NCBI GenBank assembly: GCA_017619755.1 | Contig: JAFZRU010000065.1 | Coordinates: forward strand, 17,439 to 81,438 | Direction: 5' to 3' | DNA length: 64,000 bases | Source: Prevotella sp. | GTDB taxonomy: Bacteria; Bacteroidota; Bacteroidia; Bacteroidales; Bacteroidaceae | Part shown: one piece after another, positions 18,470 to 27,795 of the stretch | Layout: the number at the start of each line of letters is the position of its first letter | How positions within the stretch are numbered: position 1 is the stretch's first letter | Made by a program: the position numbers and the translations under genes | Notes under the pieces: generated by a model | Database searches by the model: none | What the model saw: only the letters and a program-made list of their open reading frames with translations | Told to the model about the DNA's origin: nothing

Positions 18470-19579
18470 ATGCGAGCCATGTTCTTCATCGTCTTCCCCC
18501 TCCTTGTCCTGTGCACCATGAGTTACGTGCTGTGGCACGTATGGTGCATCCTCCCCTTGGGCAAGGTGGTCAAGTGGTTGGTGGTGATGGCCATGGCAGC
18601 CTGTCTGATCAGTTTGTTTTTCTTCTTGGGAGGAAAGCTCGACCACATCCCCCTCGACACCGCCTCCGTGTGTTACAACGTGAGCACCTCGTCGATCATC
18701 ATCCTCCTCTACCTTCTTATGACCTTCCTTGTGGCCGACGTCCTGCGTCTCGTCCGCCTGCTACCCTCGCGGCTGCTCCATGACAGTTGGCCCGGCACTT
18801 TGTTCGTCCTTGCCCTCATGCTCGTCATCTTCATCAGCGGCAACATCCACTATCGCCACAAGGTGCGCGTACCCTTGGAACTCACCACTTCCAAACATTT
18901 GGACAAAGAATACAAGATTGTGATGGTCAGCGACCTACACTTGGGTTACCACAACCGTCGCAGCGAGTTGGCCCGATGGGTGGATTTGGTGAATGCCGAG
19001 AAACCCGACTTGGTGCTTGTCGCCGGCGACATCATCGACAACAGCGTGCGTCCGCTCTTGGAAGAGCACATGGCAGAGGAGTTTCACCGCGTGAAGGCTC
19101 CCATCTACGCCTGCCTTGGCAACCATGAGTACTACAGCCACCAACCCCGTGCGAAGGAATTCTACCAAGACGCCGGCATCCACCTGCTCATCGACCAACA
19201 AGCCGTGGTGGACAGCACCATCACCATCATCGGCCGCGACGACCGCACCAACCCGCAGCGCCACTCGCTTGAGGAGTTGGCGAAGAATGCCGCAGACAGC
19301 ACCTACACCATTGTCCTCGACCACCAACCCTACGAATTGGACAAGACCGAGGCGAGCCACATCGACTTCCAGTTGAGCGGTCACACCCACCGTGGACAGA
19401 TATGGCCCATCTCGTGGATTACCGACCACGTGTATGAGTGTTCCCACGGCCCCTGGCAACGTGGTGCGACACACTTCTACGTCAGTTCGGGCCTCGGCAT
19501 CTGGGGAGGCAAATACCGAATCGGCACACAGTCGGAATACGTCGTGGCCACCCTGCGCCAAGCCAACGGAGCGCCATGA
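18470..19579 (+). CDS. Membrane-anchored metallophosphoesterase
   Basis: The 369-residue protein has four hydrophobic helices in residues 1-125, then a calcineurin-like phosphoesterase domain at about 145-365. Metal-binding motifs are in order: VSDLHLG, AGDIID, LGNHEYY and SGHTHRGQIW. This layout is that of YaeI/YkuE-type enzymes, some of which cleave lipid-linked UDP-sugars. The position directly after cdsA fits a role in membrane lipid metabolism, but the substrate is not determined by sequence. Confidence 0.88.
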   Translation: MRAMFFIVFPLLVLCTMSYVLWHVWCILPLGKVVKWLVVMAMAACLISLFFFLGGKLDHIPLDTASVCYNVSTSSIIILLYLLMTFLVADVLRLVRLLPSRLLHDSWPGTLFVLALMLVIFISGNIHYRHKVRVPLELTTSKHLDKEYKIVMVSDLHLGYHNRRSELARWVDLVNAEKPDLVLVAGDIIDNSVRPLLEEHMAEEFHRVKAPIYACLGNHEYYSHQPRAKEFYQDAGIHLLIDQQAVVDSTITIIGRDDRTNPQRHSLEELAKNAADSTYTIVLDHQPYELDKTEASHIDFQLSGHTHRGQIWPISWITDHVYECSHGPWQRGATHFYVSSGLGIWGGKYRIGTQSEYVVATLRQANGAP

Positions 19580-19662
19580 AACGCCCCACGCGCCAACCTT
19601 GTCCCATCAAGCATTGAAAACATAAACTACATTTATATAACCTATCAAACCCATCAACTAAA

Positions 19663-20925
19663 ATGAAAACACCAAAACGAACCATTCTTTTCGCCCTTGC
19701 AGCCGCCATAACCCTGCAAGTCGGCGCCATCGACATCAAGTTGAAGAAAGACCGTGCCACCATCGACGGCATCACCTACGCCCTCAATGCGAAGAAGCAG
19801 TCGGCCAACGTGGTGAAAGGCCAAGAGCCTTACGTGGGCGACATCGTCATCCCCGAGAAGATTGAGGTGGACAGCGTCACCTTCTACGTGGAGGAAATCA
19901 GTGCCAACGCCTTCAAGGACAGTCCGGGTATGACCTCCATCACCATCCCCAACTGCATCACGAAGATCGGTGCCTCTGCCTTCGAAGGCTGCGCCAGCCT
20001 GACAGAAGTCACCATCCCCTCCCGCATCCTCAACCTGCCATCACAACTCTTCAAGAACTGCACCAGCCTGACCACCATCATCCTCCCCGACAACACCAAA
20101 AGCTTCTCCTCAGAAGTTTTCAGAGGCTGCAAGTCGCTCGTGGAGTTCGAAATCCCTCAAGGTGTCACCGAACTTCCCTCCAACCTCTTCACCGACTGCA
20201 GCGAACTGCGCCACATCACCCTTCCCTCCGGTCTGAAGAAAATCGGGAACAGTGCCTTTGAGAACTGCAACAGTTTGGAATATATTGAAATCCCCACCGG
20301 CGTGAGCAGCATTGCTGACGAAGCCTTCCAAGGCTGCACCAGCCTCAAGGAATTCCACACCCCCGCCGGCCTGAGCACCCTCTCAGCAGAGATTTTCAAA
20401 GGCTGTGTGGAACTGAAGACGATGGAGCTCTCCAACTCCATCTCGAAGATTGAGCACGACGCCTTCAACGGTTGCTGCGCCCTCGACTCCATTTTCCTCA
20501 GCAACTCCGTCACCTCTCTTGGCAGCAGCGTCTTCGAAGGATGCACCGCACTGAAAAAGGTGAGGATCCCGAACAGCATCGTAGAACTGCCTAACGACAT
20601 CTTCAAGAACTGCTCCAGCCTGACAGAGTTGAATTTCCCCAACTCCCTGAAGAAGATAGGCAGCGGAGCCTTCGAGGGCTGCGCCAGCATGACTACCGTC
20701 TCTCTTCCCGTCTCGCTCATAGAGATCGGCAGCAGTGCCTTCGACAAGTGCAACAGCATCCGCGACGTTTACTGCAACAGTTCCACACCGGTAAAAATTA
20801 GCAGCAACTCCTTCAGCAAGGCCACCCAAAAGGAAGCCATCATCCATGTGAAGAAAGGAGTGACCAACAGCTACAACCTCCACAAGCAATGGGGTAAATT
20901 CCTCAATATTGTGGGAATGGAATAA
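19663..20925 (+). CDS. BspA-type leucine-rich-repeat surface protein
   Basis: The 420-residue protein has a signal peptide (MKTPKRTILFALAAAITLQV) and, after a short beta-rich N-region, about twelve BspA/LRR_5 repeats of roughly 23 residues (for example IGASAFEGCASLTEVTIP, IGNSAFENCNSLEYIEIP). Alternate repeats carry the variant LPSQLFKNCTSLTTIILP. No sortase or type IX tail is evident. BspA proteins of Bacteroidetes and Treponema bind host proteins or other bacteria; ligand here unknown. The 83 bases upstream hold no clear promoter box. Confidence 0.9.
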   Translation: MKTPKRTILFALAAAITLQVGAIDIKLKKDRATIDGITYALNAKKQSANVVKGQEPYVGDIVIPEKIEVDSVTFYVEEISANAFKDSPGMTSITIPNCITKIGASAFEGCASLTEVTIPSRILNLPSQLFKNCTSLTTIILPDNTKSFSSEVFRGCKSLVEFEIPQGVTELPSNLFTDCSELRHITLPSGLKKIGNSAFENCNSLEYIEIPTGVSSIADEAFQGCTSLKEFHTPAGLSTLSAEIFKGCVELKTMELSNSISKIEHDAFNGCCALDSIFLSNSVTSLGSSVFEGCTALKKVRIPNSIVELPNDIFKNCSSLTELNFPNSLKKIGSGAFEGCASMTTVSLPVSLIEIGSSAFDKCNSIRDVYCNSSTPVKISSNSFSKATQKEAIIHVKKGVTNSYNLHKQWGKFLNIVGME

Positions 20926-20956
20926 AAAGCCTCACCCCCAAAAGCCTCACCCCCAA

Positions 20957-20978
20957 CCCCTCTCCAAAAGGAGAGGGG
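20957..20978 (+). repeat. GC-rich palindrome (CCCCTCTCC-AAAA-GGAGAGGGG)
   Basis: A perfect 9-bp stem follows two copies of AAAAGCCTCACCCCC. Intergenic runs of this kind, with the same CTCACCCCCAACCCC lead-in, are widespread in many bacterial genomes. It may end the LRR transcript, though there is no T-run. Nothing else is seen in 20926-21113. Confidence 0.5.
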
Positions 20979-21113
20979 AGTGGTGTGAACTGCGGAAATG
21001 GGGGGATTTTGGGGGAGACGAAGGGATGAAGGAGGAATAGTTACAAAATGAAGGGGGACGCGTCTTGATTATGATCATCCACTTTATAGATTATGACAAT
21101 CCCTTTTTAAGAT

Positions 21114-22577
21114 ATGGAGACGATGATGAAGAGACGTGTCATACTTTTTGCGGCGGCATGCCTTCTGCTGCTACCTGATTTGCTTTGGGCGCAGGAGCGC
21201 TACCAAGTGGGCGTATGCGACTGGATGGTGCTCAAGCGTCAGAAATTGGGGGAATTTGCACTCGCTCATGAACTTGGCTGCGACGGAGTGGAGCTCGACA
21301 TGGGCTCGTTGGGCCGTCGCGACAGTTTTGAGAACAAGCTTCGCGATGCACGCGAGGCGGCCCTCTTCAAGCACACCGCCGACAGCCTCGGCGTGGCTGT
21401 GGGGGCAGTGGCGATGAGCGGCTTCTATGCCCAAGACCTGACCCAGAAACCCACTTATTTGTCGCTTGTGGAAGACTGTTTCGACACGATGGACCGCATG
21501 GGCGGCACCACGGTGGCTTTCCTCCCCCTTGGCGGCTGCGGCAACGACTGGACCACCAACAAGGACAAGCGTGCCGCCATCGTGCAACGCCTGCACGAGA
21601 TAGGCGAGGCCGCCAAGGCCCGTGGCAAAGTGGTGGGCATCGACACCCCTCTTGACGCCAAGGGCAACCTCCGCCTTTTGAAAGAGGTGAAAAGCGACGG
21701 CATCCGCATCTTCTACAAATTTCAGACCATCGTGGAGCATGGTTGGGACCTGGTTTCCGACCTCCGACACCTTGGCGCCCGCAACATCTGCGCCATCCAC
21801 GCCAGCAACACCGACAGCCTGTGGCTCCGCAACGACCCCGCCATCAACATGCCCGCCGTGAAAGAGGCACTCGACCAGATGGGTTGGAGCGGTTGGCTCT
21901 TCGTGGAGCGCAGCCGTGACACCAAGATGGTGAAAAACGTGAAGATGAATTACGGCAGCAACGTCCGATACCTCAAGGAACTCTTCAACACCTACCCCAC
22001 CCCCGCCGTTCCCCTGAAAAGCGAAGGACGCGATGCCGACTACGTGAGCATCATCGTCAGTCGTGCCGAGAAAGCCACCGACGCCCTCAGCATCACCTGG
22101 ACACCCCGTGGTGAGAACGTTCGCAACATCATTGCCAACCGCTATTTCCAACTCAATGACATCTACGCCGAGCGCGACTCGCTGAAGCAGCGCGACAAGC
22201 AGTTGGCCGCCGCCACCGCCGACTCCAAGCTTTACCGCTCCCATTTCGGCTTCGACGCCGACCTCTCCACCTACCTCTCCCCCGGCGACATCATCAAGGT
22301 GAAAGACGTGATGACCTACAACGTGGTGCAAGTGACCTACGACGCCTACTGCGACATGATTCCCCGTCTCACCACCGAGGAGAAGGAACAAATCATGGCC
22401 TGGTTGGTGGAGGCCCGCGAGTTGGCCATCGATGCCGAGAGTTCCAACAAGAAGCACGAGATCTTCAAGAAATACAAAGGCCGCATCAACAACTACCTCT
22501 CCGCCCGAGGGTACGACATCCAGAAAGAGCGCGAGGAGTGGGAGAAGCGCGTAAACGCCCGAGGCGGCAAACTCTGA
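21114..22577 (+). CDS. Secreted sugar isomerase/epimerase-like TIM barrel fused to DUF3826
   Basis: The 487-residue protein has a signal peptide ending LLWAQ; ATG 21123 is also a possible start. Residues about 25-300 form a xylose-isomerase-like TIM barrel (LGCDGVELDMG, MGGTTVAFLPLGG, HASNTDSLW, WLFVERSRD). Residues about 310-487 match DUF3826-type sequences (YVSIIVSRAEKATDALSIT ... ARGYDIQKEREEWEKR), a family found almost only in glycan loci of Bacteroidetes and whose function I do not know. Having both in one chain is notable. It is the first gene of the catabolic operon; the GH127 gene starts 10 bases on. No TAnnTTTG box is obvious upstream. Confidence 0.8.
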   Translation: METMMKRRVILFAAACLLLLPDLLWAQERYQVGVCDWMVLKRQKLGEFALAHELGCDGVELDMGSLGRRDSFENKLRDAREAALFKHTADSLGVAVGAVAMSGFYAQDLTQKPTYLSLVEDCFDTMDRMGGTTVAFLPLGGCGNDWTTNKDKRAAIVQRLHEIGEAAKARGKVVGIDTPLDAKGNLRLLKEVKSDGIRIFYKFQTIVEHGWDLVSDLRHLGARNICAIHASNTDSLWLRNDPAINMPAVKEALDQMGWSGWLFVERSRDTKMVKNVKMNYGSNVRYLKELFNTYPTPAVPLKSEGRDADYVSIIVSRAEKATDALSITWTPRGENVRNIIANRYFQLNDIYAERDSLKQRDKQLAAATADSKLYRSHFGFDADLSTYLSPGDIIKVKDVMTYNVVQVTYDAYCDMIPRLTTEEKEQIMAWLVEARELAIDAESSNKKHEIFKKYKGRINNYLSARGYDIQKEREEWEKRVNARGGKL

Positions 22578-22587
22578 CCCCCAAGCC

Positions 22588-24666
22588 ATGAGAACCATCC
22601 TAAAAACCCTTGCAGGAGTCCTCCTGCTGCTCACCCCCACCCTCGCCAGCAGTCAAGGCACCGGCCTCAGCGCCACCCATTCCAGCCCCCATGCCGTGAT
22701 GCACAGCCTCCCCCTTGACGCCACGCGTTGGTCTGGTGGTTTCTGGGGCGAGCGTTTCCAAGTCTTCAGCCACACCTCCGTCCAAAGCATGTGGGACACC
22801 TGGCAAAGTCCCGAAGGCAAGGGCTTCAACAATTTCCTCATCGCCTCCGGCGAGAAGCAAGGCGAGCATCACGGCCCCCCCTTCCACGACGGCGACATGT
22901 ACAAATGGTTGGAGGCCGTCGCCTCCGTCTATGCCATCACCCACGACCCCGAGTTGGAGCAAGTGATGGACCGCTTCATCGGTTGCGTGGTGAAGTCCCA
23001 ACGCGCCGACGGCTACATCCACACCCCCGTCATCATCGCCGAGTTGAACAAACGCATGGCCCAAGGCGCCAGCGACCAAGACAACACCGTGGTGGGCACC
23101 GCCACGGGGAAGAAAGACGACAGCGCCTTTGGCAATCGCCTCAATTTCGAGACCTACAACCTGGGACACCTCATCACCGCCGGCATCATCCACAAGCGCG
23201 CCACGGGGAAAAGCACCCTCTTCCAAGCCGCTGTGAAAGCTGCCGACTTCCTCTACCGCTTCTGCATGGAAGCCCCCGAGGAACTCGCCGGCAACGCCAT
23301 CTGCCCCTCCCATTACATGGCCGTCGCCGAACTATACCGCGAGACCAATGACACGCGCTACTTGGAGTTGTGCAAGAAATTCATCGACATCCGGGGCATG
23401 GTGCAGAGCGGCACCGACGACAACCAAGACCGCATCCCCTTCCGCGAGCAATACAACGCCATGGGACACGCCGTGAGAGCCAACTACCTCTACGCCGGCG
23501 TTGCCGACCTCTTCTTGGAATCCGGCGAGGCACAGCTCATGCGCAACCTCACCTCCATCTGGGACGACATCGTGACCCGCAAAATGTATATCAACGGAGC
23601 CTGCGGCGCCCTTTACGACGGCACCTCGCCCGACGGCACCGACTACACCCCCGACAACATTCAGAAAGTTCACCAAAGCTACGGCCGCCCCTACCAACTG
23701 CCCCAGTCCACCGCCCACAACGAGACGTGCGCCAACATCGGCAACATGCTCTTCAACTGGCGCATGCTGATGGCCACGGGCGACGGCAAATACGCCGACA
23801 TCATGGAGAACTGCTACTACAACAGCATCCTCCCCGGCATCTCCCTCGACGGCGAAAAATACTTCTACACCAATCCCTTGCGGTTGAGCGACGAACTGCC
23901 CTACAAGCTACGCTGGCCCAAGGAGCGGAAGAAACTCATCAGTTGCTTCTGCTGCCCGCCCAACACCCTGCGCACCCTCTGCCAAGCCCAGGACTACGCC
24001 TACGCCGTTAGCAACGCCACCCTGTGGGTCAACCTCTACGGCTCCAGCACACTCACCGCCACCCTCGACGGCGTGGGAGCACTCACCGTCGAACAGAGCG
24101 GCGACTACCCGTGGGATGGACACATCACCCTCCGCATCACGAAAATGAAAGGCAAGAAAGCCTTCAAGTTCAAACTCCGAAAGCCAGAATGGTGCGAAGA
24201 CATGGAGGTGAAGGCCAGCAACGGCGCCACCCCCATCGCGGAGCACGGCTACCTCACCCTTGAAGGCACCTGGCAGACGGGCAGCGAGGTGAGCATCTAC
24301 ATGCCCATGCCCGTAAGGCTGTTGGAGGCCAACCCCTTGGTGGAGGAAGCCCGCGGCCAGGTTGCCGTTCAGCGCGGTCCCATCATCTATTGCGCCGAGA
24401 GCCAAGACCTTGGCGGAGCCGACATCGACGCCCTCCAACTCCCTCTCGACGCCACATTTACTCCTATGGAGACCCATATCGACGGCAGCCGCATCATGGC
24501 CTTGGAATGTGAAGCCGTTGTGAGAGACCAACAGCCGTGGAGCGGCACCCTCTACCGCCCCGCCGCCAATGCCAAACACCGTCAAACCATCCGCCTCATC
24601 CCCTACTATGCCTGGGGAAATCGCGGAAAAAGCGAGATGACCGTATGGATACCCGCCGCTTGGTGA
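22588..24666 (+). CDS. GH127 beta-L-arabinofuranosidase-type glycoside hydrolase
   Basis: The 692-residue secreted protein begins with a signal peptide (MRTILKTLAGVLLLLTPTLA). The family's opening is clear (LDATRWSGGFWGERFQ). The zinc/catalytic set of GH127 is present: HNETCAN gives Glu379 and Cys381, and CFCCPPN gives Cys455 and Cys456, with the same spacing as in the characterised Bifidobacterium enzyme, in which a cysteine is the nucleophile. The (alpha/alpha)6 body is followed by a beta-sandwich. The expected activity is removal of terminal beta-L-arabinofuranose; relatives in families GH127/GH146 differ in linkage. The next gene overlaps its end by 22 bases. Confidence 0.9.
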   Translation: MRTILKTLAGVLLLLTPTLASSQGTGLSATHSSPHAVMHSLPLDATRWSGGFWGERFQVFSHTSVQSMWDTWQSPEGKGFNNFLIASGEKQGEHHGPPFHDGDMYKWLEAVASVYAITHDPELEQVMDRFIGCVVKSQRADGYIHTPVIIAELNKRMAQGASDQDNTVVGTATGKKDDSAFGNRLNFETYNLGHLITAGIIHKRATGKSTLFQAAVKAADFLYRFCMEAPEELAGNAICPSHYMAVAELYRETNDTRYLELCKKFIDIRGMVQSGTDDNQDRIPFREQYNAMGHAVRANYLYAGVADLFLESGEAQLMRNLTSIWDDIVTRKMYINGACGALYDGTSPDGTDYTPDNIQKVHQSYGRPYQLPQSTAHNETCANIGNMLFNWRMLMATGDGKYADIMENCYYNSILPGISLDGEKYFYTNPLRLSDELPYKLRWPKERKKLISCFCCPPNTLRTLCQAQDYAYAVSNATLWVNLYGSSTLTATLDGVGALTVEQSGDYPWDGHITLRITKMKGKKAFKFKLRKPEWCEDMEVKASNGATPIAEHGYLTLEGTWQTGSEVSIYMPMPVRLLEANPLVEEARGQVAVQRGPIIYCAESQDLGGADIDALQLPLDATFTPMETHIDGSRIMALECEAVVRDQQPWSGTLYRPAANAKHRQTIRLIPYYAWGNRGKSEMTVWIPAAW

Positions 24667-26414
24667 CCATCTTGGCCACCCTCCTCCTCACCACCCCCGT
24701 CCTGTGTGCCGAGCGAGTGGAGATTGTCGTGCAGCCTGGAGAGTACACCATCGAGCAAGCCCTCCAAGCCGCCCGTCTTCGTCGTCTTCAAGGCGAAGAC
24801 ATTCATCCCGTGCTGCGCCTGCAAGCCGGCACCTACCGCCTCACCCAACCCATCATCCTGCGCCCCGAAGACCACCACACCACCCTGCTTGCCGACGGTC
24901 CCGTGATGGTCAGCGGCGGTGTCGTCATCAGCGATTGGCGCAAGAAAGGCCGTTTGTGGGAAGCCGATGTGCCAGAATGGAACGGCCGTCCCTTGGAGTT
25001 CCGCCAACTGTGGGTGAACGGGAAAAAAGCCATCCGCGCCCGCGACGTGTCCGACTTCGAGCAAATGCACCGCATCCTCTCCATGGACAAGAGCCTTGAG
25101 ACCCTCTACGTACCCGCGAAGGCCGTGAGCAAGGTGAAAAACGCCCGTGGGTTGGAGATGGTGCTACACGAGATGTGGTGCGTGGCCAACCTCCGCGTGA
25201 AGGCCATCCGCATGATGGGCGACAGCGCCGCCGTCACCTTCCAAAACCCTGAGAGCCACATCCACTTCATGCACCCCTGGCCTTCTCCCATGACCGGCAC
25301 CAACGGCCACAACTCCGCCTTCTACCTCACCAACGCCATCGAGTTGCTTGACCAACCCGGCGAGTGGCACTTAGACCCTCGTGCCGGCAAAGTCTATTAC
25401 CTCCCCCGCCCTGGTGAGGACATGCGCACCGCCGTAGTGGAGGTTCCCGCCTTGGAGACCCTCCTCCGCGTGGAAGGCACCCCCGACCATCCCGTGTCGC
25501 ATGTCACCCTCCGTGGCATCACCTTCCAATACGCCACGTGGCTGCGACCCTCCTTGCAAGGACACGCCCCGCTGCAAGCCGGCATGTACATGGTGGAAGC
25601 CTACAAAATACGTCCGCAAATCCGCCGCCCCAACGGCGACCACAAGCTCGACAACCAAGGGTGGGTGGGCCGCCCTGCCGCCGCCGTGGTGGTGAACACC
25701 GCCACCGAGGTGAGTTTCGAGGGCTGCACCTTCGAGCATTGCGCCTCCACCGGCCTCGACTACCACGCCTACACCCTTGGCGGCCATGTGAGCCGTTGCA
25801 TCTTCCGCGACCTCGGCGGTTCCGGCATCCTCGCCGGAAGTTTCGGCCCCGAGGGTCACGAGGCACACCTGCCCTACCATCCTTCCGACCCCCGCACCAT
25901 CTGCACCGGCCTCACCATCAGCGACTGCCTCATCGACGACGTCACCAACGAAGACTGGGGCTGCGTGGGCATCAGCGCCGGCTACGTTCGCGACATCCTC
26001 ATCGAGCACAACGAAATATGCAACGTGTCGTACACCGGCATCAGTTTGGGATGGGGATGGAACCAGCAACCCTGTGCGATGTCCAACAACCGCGTGCTTG
26101 GCAACCTCATCCACCACTACGCCCGCCACATGTACGACACCGCCGGCATCTACACCTTGGGCGCCCAGCCCCACACCACCATCTCCGGCAACGTAGTGCG
26201 TGACATCCACACCCCCGGCTACGTACACGACCCGGAGCACTGGTTCTACCTCTACACCGACGAGGGTTCCTCCTACATCACCATGCGCGACAACTGGACC
26301 CCCTCGGAGAAATTTCTCAAAAACGCCAACGGTCCCGGCAACACGTGGGAGAACAACGGCCCCATGGTGTCCGACAGCATCAAGGCTCTTGCCGGGATAA
26401 GACAACAACAATAA
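24645..26414 (+). CDS. Secreted right-handed beta-helix hydrolase, GH141-like
   Basis: The 589-residue protein is taken from ATG 24645, inside the end of the GH127 gene, because this gives a signal peptide (MDTRRLVTILATLLLTTPVLC). After VVQPGEYTIEQAL and AGTYRLTQPIIL the chain shows FRQLWVNGKKAIRARD, a segment typical of the GH141-like beta-helix group. The second half is a parallel beta-helix with repeated short turns (ATEVSFEGCTFEHCASTGLD, GGHVSRCIFRDLGGSGILAG). GH141 contains an alpha-L-fucosidase acting on rhamnogalacturonan II; other members differ, so the substrate is only suggested. Confidence 0.72.
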   Translation: MDTRRLVTILATLLLTTPVLCAERVEIVVQPGEYTIEQALQAARLRRLQGEDIHPVLRLQAGTYRLTQPIILRPEDHHTTLLADGPVMVSGGVVISDWRKKGRLWEADVPEWNGRPLEFRQLWVNGKKAIRARDVSDFEQMHRILSMDKSLETLYVPAKAVSKVKNARGLEMVLHEMWCVANLRVKAIRMMGDSAAVTFQNPESHIHFMHPWPSPMTGTNGHNSAFYLTNAIELLDQPGEWHLDPRAGKVYYLPRPGEDMRTAVVEVPALETLLRVEGTPDHPVSHVTLRGITFQYATWLRPSLQGHAPLQAGMYMVEAYKIRPQIRRPNGDHKLDNQGWVGRPAAAVVVNTATEVSFEGCTFEHCASTGLDYHAYTLGGHVSRCIFRDLGGSGILAGSFGPEGHEAHLPYHPSDPRTICTGLTISDCLIDDVTNEDWGCVGISAGYVRDILIEHNEICNVSYTGISLGWGWNQQPCAMSNNRVLGNLIHHYARHMYDTAGIYTLGAQPHTTISGNVVRDIHTPGYVHDPEHWFYLYTDEGSSYITMRDNWTPSEKFLKNANGPGNTWENNGPMVSDSIKALAGIRQQQ

Positions 26415-26424
26415 GGGAAAACAA

Positions 26425-27795
26425 ATGGAAAAGAAGAACAGCAGTCTGAAGAGCACCCTCGCCGTGTCGCTCACCAACTACCTCGACGCCGGCGCCATCG
26501 TCGCCGGTGCCAGCGGCCTCACCCTTTGGAAAGACTACTTAGGCCTGACGGAAGGCCACCTTGGTTGGCTCAACGCCATCAGCGCCAACTGCCTCGGTGC
26601 CGCCATCGGCGCCATCATCGGTGGCTTCCTTGCCGACCGCTATGGGCGCAAGGCCATCTACACCTACAACATGCTCGTCTACATGGCCGGCGTGGCCCTC
26701 ATCCTTTGTTCCGTCAACTTCCCCATGCTCCTTGCAGGCTTCTTGGTCACAGGCATCTCCGTAGGCGTGGGTGTTCCCGCCTCATGGACCTACATCTCAG
26801 AAAGTTCCGAGACTGGCAACCGCGGTCGCAACATCGGCATCTCGCAGATGGCCTGGGGCATCGGCCCCACCATCATCCTCATCCTCGGCACCCTGCTCGC
26901 CCCTCCCACCGGCGGCGCCGGCAGCGAGGGAGTGCTTTTTGGCTTTGTGAAAGGTGTCGCCTCCCTCTTCGGCGCCACGGGAGCCGGCCTTCACGTCTTC
27001 AGCAGCCGCATCGTCTTCGCCTCGCTCTTCATCGTGGCCTTCATCGCCTGGCTGTTGCAGCGTAGGTTGGAAGAGTCAAAGGAGTGGGTCAACTTGCAAT
27101 CAGACACTTCCACGGACACCGAGGAACAGACATCCTCCAACAAAAGCCTCTTCGCCTCCTTCGGCGACCTGTTCACCAACCGCATCAACGTTCGCACGAT
27201 GCTCTTCCTCGCCGGCATGTACCTCACCTGGAATCTCGTGAGTTCCGTCATGGGCTTCTTCCAGCAGCACATCTACGAGACCGCCGGAGGCTTGTCCAAC
27301 GAGCACGCCAACCTGCTCAGCGTGGGCCAATGGCTCATCATCATCGTCACCACCTTCTTCTTCTCGATGATTGTTGACAAGGTGAACCAACGCTGGCTCT
27401 ACTTCATCGGCGTGAGTTTCGCCGTCCTTGCCTGGTTGCTCATCATCACCATCGGGGTGAACAGCATTGCCGGTCTGCTCGTCTTCACCCTCTTGTGGGG
27501 CTTGCAGGCGGGCATCTCCGTCCAGTCATTCTATGCCTTGTGGGCCTCCGAATTGTTCCCCGCCCGTTACCGTGCCGCCGCCCAAGGCGTCATGTTCTTC
27601 ATCGTGCGCGGCTTGTCAGCTGTCTGGGGACTGTGCTTCGTCAACATTTACGGCGAGGAGGGCGAAGGCTTCACCATCGCCGCGTGGGTCATGCTCGCCC
27701 TGCTTCTCATCTCGCTCATCATCGGCACCGCCGGCGCCCCTGAGACCCGCGGCAAGTCATTGGAAGAAATCACCAGAGAAAGATACAACCCATGA
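26425..27795 (+). CDS. MFS sugar transporter
   Basis: The 456-residue inner-membrane protein has 12 hydrophobic helices and sugar-porter landmarks: GGFLADRYGRKAIY after helix 2, PASWTYISESSETGNRGRN after helix 4 and PETRGKSLEEITRE at the C-terminus. It should take up a mono- or short oligosaccharide released by the neighbouring secreted enzymes, coupled to protons. It begins 10 bases after the beta-helix gene and overlaps the aldolase gene by 4 bases (ATGA). Substrate not readable from sequence. Confidence 0.9.
   Translation: MEKKNSSLKSTLAVSLTNYLDAGAIVAGASGLTLWKDYLGLTEGHLGWLNAISANCLGAAIGAIIGGFLADRYGRKAIYTYNMLVYMAGVALILCSVNFPMLLAGFLVTGISVGVGVPASWTYISESSETGNRGRNIGISQMAWGIGPTIILILGTLLAPPTGGAGSEGVLFGFVKGVASLFGATGAGLHVFSSRIVFASLFIVAFIAWLLQRRLEESKEWVNLQSDTSTDTEEQTSSNKSLFASFGDLFTNRINVRTMLFLAGMYLTWNLVSSVMGFFQQHIYETAGGLSNEHANLLSVGQWLIIIVTTFFFSMIVDKVNQRWLYFIGVSFAVLAWLLIITIGVNSIAGLLVFTLLWGLQAGISVQSFYALWASELFPARYRAAAQGVMFFIVRGLSAVWGLCFVNIYGEEGEGFTIAAWVMLALLLISLIIGTAGAPETRGKSLEEITRERYNP

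Noticed and set aside
21171-22640. Open minus-strand frame of 489 codons
   Set aside because: It is opposite the TIM/DUF3826 gene and has no signal, domain or promoter; a shadow frame.
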